A stretch of DNA of 49,758 nt from Halobacteriales archaeon QS_4_69_31 (GTDB taxonomy: Archaea; Halobacteriota; Halobacteria; Halobacteriales; Haloarculaceae): positions 1 to 49,758 of the forward strand of contig PXRP01000042.1 of NCBI GenBank assembly GCA_003021655.1, read 5' to 3'. Both the position numbers and the translations under genes were made by a program. The notes under the pieces are model-generated. The model saw only the letters and a list, made by a program, of their open reading frames with translations, did not search any database and was not told the origin of the DNA. Shown one piece after another: positions 45,154 through 49,758 of this stretch. The number at the start of each line of letters is the position of its first letter. The stretch's first letter is position 1.

Positions 45154-46014
45154 CTACGGAACGGGGTCGGTCGAGACGCCGGCGCGCTCGAAGACCCGTT
45201 CGAGCGAGGCTATCGTCTTGCGGGCAGTGGCCTCGGGGTCCATCGCGTCGAGTTCGTCGCTGAAGGGCTCGACCATCACCGGGCCGTCGTAGCCGACCGC
45301 GTCGAGGTGGCCGAGGAACGTCTCGACGTCGATGACGCCGGTCGCGCCGGGCGTCGCGCGCTCGTCGTCGACGTGGTCCTCGCGCGCGACGCCGGCCGGC
45401 GCGTCGTTGACGTGGACGTCGACGACGTCCCCGGCGTCCAGTGCCTCCAGGGCCTCGACTGACCCCCCGGCGGTGTGCCAGTGCCAGCAGTCCAGCAGGA
45501 GCCCCACGTTGTCGGTCCCGACGGCCGCACAGAGCTCCAGCATCCCCTCGCTGTCGGCGATGAACTCGTATTCGTGGCCCTCGCGGAGCGTCCGGGGGCC
45601 CAGAAACTCCAGCCCCAAGTCGATGCCGTACTCGTCGAGAGTCTCGGCGACCGGGTCGAGGCGGTCGCGGTGGAACGCGAAGTTCTCCTCGAACGGACGG
45701 TCGTCGCTGAAGGACATGATGTACGTCGACGTCCGGGCACAGCCCACGGCGGCGGCCAGCCGGGCGATTCCGGGGAGCGCGTCGAGGTCGGCCTCGTAGG
45801 AATCGCGGTCGCCGGTGAGGTCGACCGGCAGGGAGAGACTGCCCGACCTGAGGTCATACTCCTCCAGGACCGCGCGGTAGACGTCGGGACCGTGCGCGTC
45901 GAGGAACGCGGCGTCGACCTGGATGCCCTCGAAGCCGGCGTCGGCCGCGAGCGCGGCCGCGTCGGGAAAGGAGAGTTCGATACCGAGCGCGCCGGGACCG
46001 AAGCTCGTGTACAT
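45154..46014 (-). CDS. Sugar phosphate isomerase/epimerase, xylose-isomerase-like TIM barrel
   Basis: A 286-residue AP-endonuclease-2-like TIM barrel. The metal ligands are suggested by LGLEFLGP (Glu), LLLDCWHWH (Asp/His), VDVHVNDAP (His) and VMVEPFSDE (Glu). The substrate is unknown. It is convergent with acyl-CoA synthetase (20-bp gap). ATG 46012-46014. Confidence 0.82.
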   Translation of the reverse strand: MYTSFGPGALGIELSFPDAAALAADAGFEGIQVDAAFLDAHGPDVYRAVLEEYDLRSGSLSLPVDLTGDRDSYEADLDALPGIARLAAAVGCARTSTYIMSFSDDRPFEENFAFHRDRLDPVAETLDEYGIDLGLEFLGPRTLREGHEYEFIADSEGMLELCAAVGTDNVGLLLDCWHWHTAGGSVEALEALDAGDVVDVHVNDAPAGVAREDHVDDERATPGATGVIDVETFLGHLDAVGYDGPVMVEPFSDELDAMDPEATARKTIASLERVFERAGVSTDPVP

Positions 46015-46107
46015 GCCCCCGAGTCGTCGTCGCCGGCGTTTATACTCCGGCCAAGGAGCAAGTTTGGCTCGTACACCTGGTCGCGGACCCTCGCAGGGCC
46101 AGGACGG

Positions 46108-46247
46108 ACGACCCTCCGAACCCGTCGGGCCTGCGGATACGCCCCCCTTTCGGGGGGTGGCTGGACAGCCCGGAGAGACGGCCCTCCGAGCGCGCCCGTT
46201 CTACGGAGACGCCCCACCTTTCGGGGAGTGGCTGGACTGCCTGGACA
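46108..46247. repeat. Imperfect tandem repeat of about 70 bp, two copies
   Basis: Two units offset by 70-71 bp share ACG-CCCTCCGA, then GCCCC, CTTTCGGGG and GTGGCTGGAC (46108 and 46178 starts). Each unit carries a small hairpin (CCCCC-CTTT-CGGGGGG in the first). It lies between divergent genes upstream of the site-2 protease. The adjacent GCGGGCTTAAGAGCCCGC palindrome (46248-46265) sits where the protease promoter should be. Confidence 0.75.
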
Positions 46248-46283
46248 GGCGGGCTTAAGAGCCCGCCGGGCCTACCCCGAGGT

Positions 46284-47495
46284 ATGCCGCGGTACCGGAT
46301 CGGGAGCGCGTTCGGCATCCCCCTGAACGTCGACCTGACCTTTTTACTAGTGTTGCCGCTGTTCGCGTGGGCCATCGGGAGTCAGATCGGGGATTACGTG
46401 GGGATCCTCAACGACCTCTCGGGGGCAGCGATTCCGGCCGACGTGCTGGCGTCGTCGCCGACATCGCTTTTGCTGGGGCTGGTCGCCGCGCTCGGCCTGT
46501 TCGCCGGCGTCGTCCTGCACGAACTGGGTCACTCGCTGGTGGCGATGCGGTACGGCTACCCCATCAGTTCGATCACGCTGTGGATCTTCGGCGGCATCGC
46601 CCAGCTAGACGAGATGCCCGAGGACTGGCGCCACGAGTTCGTCATCGCCATCGCGGGGCCGGTCGTCAGCGTCGCGCTCGGCGTCGTCTCCTACGGGGCC
46701 TTCCTGGCGGTCCCCTCGGTCGGGTCCGACGGGGTCGCCGCCGTCAAGTTCCTGCTGGGCTACCTCGCGCTGATGAACGTCGCGCTGGCGGCGTTCAACA
46801 TGCTGCCCGGTTTCCCGATGGACGGCGGGCGGGTGCTGCGCGCGCTGCTGGCCCGGAACCGGCCGTACGCCCGCGCGACCGAGATCGCCGCCGAGGTGGG
46901 CAAAGTGTTCGCCATCCTCCTGGGGCTGTTCGGCCTCTTCGGCGGGGGCGGGCTCTTCCTCGTCGCTATCGCCTTCTTCATCTACATCGGGGCCGCGAGC
47001 GAGGCCCAGCAGACGGTGATGCGGGCGGCCTTCGAGGGCGTGACCGTCCGGGACGTGATGACACCGGCCGACCGCGTGACCACCGTCGACGCGAGCGCTT
47101 CGGTCGCGGACCTGGTCGAGTTGATGTTCCGCGAGCGCCACACCGGCTACCCCGTCGAGCGCGGCGGAGAGATAGTCGGGCTCGTCACGCTGGAGGACGC
47201 CCGCGCCGTCCGCGAGGTCGAGCGCGACGCCTACCGCGTCGGCGAGGTGATGACGACCGAACTCTACACCATCGAACCCGACGCGGACGTAATGGCGGCG
47301 CTCGAACGGCTCGAACAGGGCAACGTCGGCCGCCTGCTCGTCATGGACGGCGACGAGTTCGTCGGCCTGATAACCCGGACCGACATCATGACCGCCCTCT
47401 CTATCATCAAGTCCAGCGGCCACTACAAGCCCGAACCGGGCGAGAACCTCCGTGACCCCGAGGCCGTCCAACCCGAGGAGTTCCGCGGACCCTGA
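46284..47495 (+). CDS. Site-2 protease (M50) with paired CBS domains
   Basis: A 403-residue intramembrane metalloprotease. Zinc ligands are in VLHELGHSL (HELGH from residue 79) and NMLPGFPMDGGR (Asp near 180), and about six spans occupy residues 15-245. Residues about 255-375 are two CBS domains (VRDVMTPADRVTTV, VGEVMTTELYTIE). Such proteases release membrane-tethered factors; CBS may sense nucleotides. The target is unknown. Confidence 0.9.
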   Translation: MPRYRIGSAFGIPLNVDLTFLLVLPLFAWAIGSQIGDYVGILNDLSGAAIPADVLASSPTSLLLGLVAALGLFAGVVLHELGHSLVAMRYGYPISSITLWIFGGIAQLDEMPEDWRHEFVIAIAGPVVSVALGVVSYGAFLAVPSVGSDGVAAVKFLLGYLALMNVALAAFNMLPGFPMDGGRVLRALLARNRPYARATEIAAEVGKVFAILLGLFGLFGGGGLFLVAIAFFIYIGAASEAQQTVMRAAFEGVTVRDVMTPADRVTTVDASASVADLVELMFRERHTGYPVERGGEIVGLVTLEDARAVREVERDAYRVGEVMTTELYTIEPDADVMAALERLEQGNVGRLLVMDGDEFVGLITRTDIMTALSIIKSSGHYKPEPGENLRDPEAVQPEEFRGP

Positions 47496-47523
47496 GTGGC
47501 CGCGCTGTGGCACTGTCACCACG

Positions 47524-47600
47524 CTGGCCCGCCGGGACCGCGGCTGGCCCGCCGGGACCGCGACCGGCCCGCCGGGACCGCGACCGGCCCGCCGTCACCG
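47524..47600. repeat. 20-bp tandem repeat, about 3.5 copies
   Basis: The unit GCCGGGACCGCGACCGGCCC starts at 47531, 47551 and 47571, with a partial unit before and a diverged GCCGTCACCG after. The first full copy differs at two positions. It lies 35 bp past the site-2 protease stop, in convergent intergenic DNA. Confidence 0.85.
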
Positions 47601-47640
47601 GGAGCGGGCGGCCGCGTTGGACGGTCCGGTGCCGTGGAAC

Positions 47641-48045
47641 TCAGAGGTCGGGCGAGAGAGTGCCGGTCCGGCCGGCGAGGCCGTCGAACGCGGCGGGGTC
47701 CTCCCAGAGTTCGTGGAGGGTACCGGCCGCCAGAAAGCGGGTGGGCGCGGCGACCCACTCGGTCGCCACGGGGTCGTCAAGGTCGGGCGCGTCGGTGTCG
47801 AACCACCAGGCGGCGTATCGGCCGTCGCCCAGGCGCGCGGTCGGGTACATCTGGCCGTCGACCTCGACGTCGACCCGCGTCGCGGCGTCGACCGGCGGCC
47901 GCGTCTCGGCGTCGTCACCGACCGTGACCTCGATGGAGACGTGCCGTTCCCCCGCCCCGTCGGCGTCGCCGCCGTCGGCAACCGCGTTGTAGGTCATCGT
48001 ACCCGGATCGGAGGTCACCCCGTCCCATAAATCCCAGTCGGCCAC
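47641..48045 (-). CDS. Haloarchaeal hypothetical protein
   Basis: A 134-residue acidic, beta-rich protein (MADWDLWDGVTSDPGTM, SIEVTVGDDAETRPPV, YAAWWFDTDAPDLDDP). No motif is recognised. It is convergent with the site-2 protease and divergent from the Nudix fusion. Confidence 0.65.
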   Translation of the reverse strand: MADWDLWDGVTSDPGTMTYNAVADGGDADGAGERHVSIEVTVGDDAETRPPVDAATRVDVEVDGQMYPTARLGDGRYAAWWFDTDAPDLDDPVATEWVAAPTRFLAAGTLHELWEDPAAFDGLAGRTGTLSPDL

Positions 48046-48209
48046 GCGTCAGACACACCGCCGTCACGGGACCGGCGACGCCACGAACAGTGTGACACGA
48101 CGGCCGGAGACGCTCCGGTCGGCCCGATGAGCGCCGGGTGCGAGGCGGCTGGCCCGTGAGACCCCCGCCGACCCCGACGCTCATGGGCCGGGACGGCCAA
48201 CGGCCACGT

Positions 48210-49568
48210 ATGCCCGACGACGACCCGCCCGACCCGACCCACGTCGTCACGGTGTTTCTCCGCCACGACGCCGACGTCCTGCTAGTCCGGCGAAGCGAGA
48301 CGAGTGGTCCCCCCGACGGACAGTGGGACGCGGTGGGCGGACCCATCGCCGACGGAGGCCCGCCGTCCGGGGCGTCGGGAACGGAGGGGGCGGATCCGGC
48401 GACGGGCGACCCCGAGCAGGCCGCCCGCGCGGCGGTCGCGGAACGGGGGTTCGATCCCGGGGAGGCGACGCTGGTCAGGGCCGGAGACGCCCTCACAGTG
48501 TCATCGGCCGGGGACGCCCTGGTCGTCCACCCGTTCCTCTTCGAGGCGGCGACCCGAGCGGTCGAGGACGAGGGTGAGAGCGTGGGCGAGGGCGAGAGCG
48601 GGGGCGAGGGCGGGTCGGACCACGAGTGGGTCCCGCCGACGGAGATACTGCGCCGCGAGACCGTTCCGTGGCTGTGGGACGCCTACGACCGGGTGCGGCC
48701 GACCGTCGAGACGATCCGTGCGGACCGGAACCACGGCTCGGCGTCCCTCTCGGTCCGCGCGCTGGAGGTGTTGCGCGACGAGGCGGCGGTCGCCGTCGAA
48801 CGCGGCGGGGACTGGCGGGCGCTCGCCGCGACGGGGCGCGCGCTCCGGGACGCGCGGCCGGCAATGCCCGTCGTCGCGAACCGGGTGAACCGCGCGATGG
48901 CCGCCGCGAGCGACGAGCGCACGCCCGCGGCGGTCGAGTCGGCGGCCGCCGACGGCCTCGACAGTGCGCTGACCGCCGACGCGGACGCCGCCGCACGGGC
49001 CGCCGAGGCGGTGCCCGACCGCGTCGCTACCCTCTCCCGGTCGGGGACCGTCCTCTCGGCGCTGGCGCGTGCCGACCCCGGGTTCGTCCTCGTCGCCGAG
49101 TCCCGGCCCGGCCGCGAGGGCGTCGCGATGGCCGAGGCGGTCGCCGCCGAGACCGGCACCGAGGTACTGCTCGCGACCGACGCCGCGATGGCCGACCGCC
49201 TGGCCGAGACCGGCGTCGAGGCCGTGGTCGTCGGCGCGGACGCGGTCCGCCCGGACGGGAGCGTCGTCAACAAGGTCGGCACCCGCGGGGTCGCCGCGGC
49301 CGCCGCCAGCGAGGGCCTGCCCTGCTACGTCGTCGCCGCGAGCGACAAGGTCGCCACGGAGGACACGCTCGACCGCGAGCCCCGCGACCCGGCCGAGGTC
49401 TACGACGGCGACGCCGACGTGACCGCGACCAATCCGACGTTCGGCGTGACGCCCGCGTCCCTGGTCACGGCCGTCGTGACCGAGACCGGCCGGCTGGACG
49501 GCGAGGCGGTCCGCGCGCTCGCGGCCGCCCACCGCAAGCGGGCGGCCTGGGACACGGCCGACGAGTAA
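48210..49568 (+). CDS. Nudix-like domain fused to eIF2B-alpha/R15P-isomerase-like domain
   Basis: A 452-residue fusion. Residues 10-140 resemble a Nudix fold (HVVTVFLRHDADVLLVRRSE, then GQWDAVGG), but the Nudix box is degenerate (PEQAARAAVAERGF lacks the REXXEE acids). Residues 165-452 resemble the eIF2B alpha/MtnA/R15P isomerase family (VVVGADAVRPDGSVVNKVGT, YVVAASDKV, NPTFGVTPASLV). ATG 48210 is used; ATG 48183 would add nine residues. The activity is unknown; it might bind a sugar phosphate. Confidence 0.82.
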   Translation: MPDDDPPDPTHVVTVFLRHDADVLLVRRSETSGPPDGQWDAVGGPIADGGPPSGASGTEGADPATGDPEQAARAAVAERGFDPGEATLVRAGDALTVSSAGDALVVHPFLFEAATRAVEDEGESVGEGESGGEGGSDHEWVPPTEILRRETVPWLWDAYDRVRPTVETIRADRNHGSASLSVRALEVLRDEAAVAVERGGDWRALAATGRALRDARPAMPVVANRVNRAMAAASDERTPAAVESAAADGLDSALTADADAAARAAEAVPDRVATLSRSGTVLSALARADPGFVLVAESRPGREGVAMAEAVAAETGTEVLLATDAAMADRLAETGVEAVVVGADAVRPDGSVVNKVGTRGVAAAAASEGLPCYVVAASDKVATEDTLDREPRDPAEVYDGDADVTATNPTFGVTPASLVTAVVTETGRLDGEAVRALAAAHRKRAAWDTADE

Positions 49569-49594
49569 CGTTCGAACTTCCCGGGTAGACGGCG

Positions 49595-49630
49595 TATGAC
49601 ATCCTCCTCGGCGTGAACGCCGAGGTTTCC
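49595..49630. other. Hairpin resembling an IS200/IS605-type element end
   Basis: GACATCCT is followed by an 8-bp stem CCTCGGCG (49606-49613), loop TGAA and CGCCGAGG (49618-49625), then TTTCC. This layout recalls sequences seen at the 3' side of TnpB (OrfB) genes, where the guide RNA scaffold ends. No tnpB is visible upstream, since the Nudix fusion ends 27 bp before; the rest of an element could lie beyond the window. The remaining bases to 49758 show no supported gene. Confidence 0.4.
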
Positions 49631-49758
49631 ACACGCTCGGGGCCGGGCGGTCCCGACACCAACGGTGGCAAGATTCCGCCGCATGGGCGTACTCCGGTTC
49701 GTGCTCGGTACGTGAGCCCCCACGAGGGGTGTGGCGGATTCGGCGTCCCGACAGGGAC

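Overview
The window is a G+C-rich stretch of chromosome (roughly two thirds G+C by eye) from a halophilic archaeon, class Halobacteria. The evidence is very acidic proteins, short leaders with TATA-like boxes about 25-30 nt before start codons, and archaeal or haloarchaeal families: a Kae1-Bud32 fusion, SAMP2-like ubiquitin fold modifier, RfcS clamp loader, HalX-type regulator, Dim2-like KH protein, PitA-like haem protein, and many short zinc-ribbon proteins. I cannot name the genus from sequence alone. No rRNA, tRNA or CRISPR array was recognised.

Layout. 1-8.4 kb: a possible IS200/IS605-like edge hairpin, a CxxC protein, an MFS transporter, a frameshifted PitA-like gene, small membrane and hypothetical genes, a KH protein and a MacB/FtsX-type ABC exporter operon. 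8.4-14 kb: an XRE-CBS regulator, DUF502 membrane protein, isoprenyl diphosphate synthase, phosphoesterase, aspartate kinase and GNAT. 14-18 kb: the most unusual cluster: a HalX regulator with a degenerate receiver, a P-loop-less RecA-like protein, an AT-rich control region with two palindromes, a 48-residue single-span membrane peptide, and a 723-residue CHAT (caspase-like) protease whose stop codon overlaps that of the peptide tail to tail. 18-21 kb: metX-metY methionine genes, with metX apparently missing its catalytic-His segment, then a cupin. 21-22.3 kb: an AT-richer scar holding two truncated genes (a surface protein and a lipase maturation factor). 22.4-29.5 kb: zinc-finger and membrane proteins, an ABC-2 operon, GNAT, SAMP2, RfcS followed by an 80-bp palindromic element, and a TrkA-type NAD-binding protein. 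29.8-36 kb: a housekeeping run on the minus strand (GNAT, Ham1/RdgB, DUF5808-like, UspA, Kae1-Bud32, ferredoxin, methanethiol oxidase/SBP56). 36.2-40.3 kb: a decayed HTH/DUF7521-like pair, a YdjM-type membrane protein, two cupins, NifU-like protein, TetR regulator, a small zinc ribbon and a chimeric relic of an FAD disulfide reductase and an ABC exporter. 40.4-49.6 kb: an SDR, two tandem membrane zinc-ribbon paralogues, a KaiC-like ATPase with a partner gene, acyl-CoA synthetase, sugar isomerase, a site-2 protease with CBS domains, and a Nudix-eIF2B-like fusion. A second IS200/IS605-like hairpin closes the window.

Themes. Several genes are broken by single-base losses or deletions (PitA, metX, HTH/DUF7521-like, LMF, FAD-reductase/ABC). 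Some could be sequencing errors in homopolymers, but paired or multi-event decay argues that others are real. Short tandem repeats (20, 32 and about 70 bp) sit next to otherwise intact genes. The CHAT protease plus small membrane peptide is the best candidate for an undescribed system, by analogy with protease-activated membrane effectors; that function is inference.
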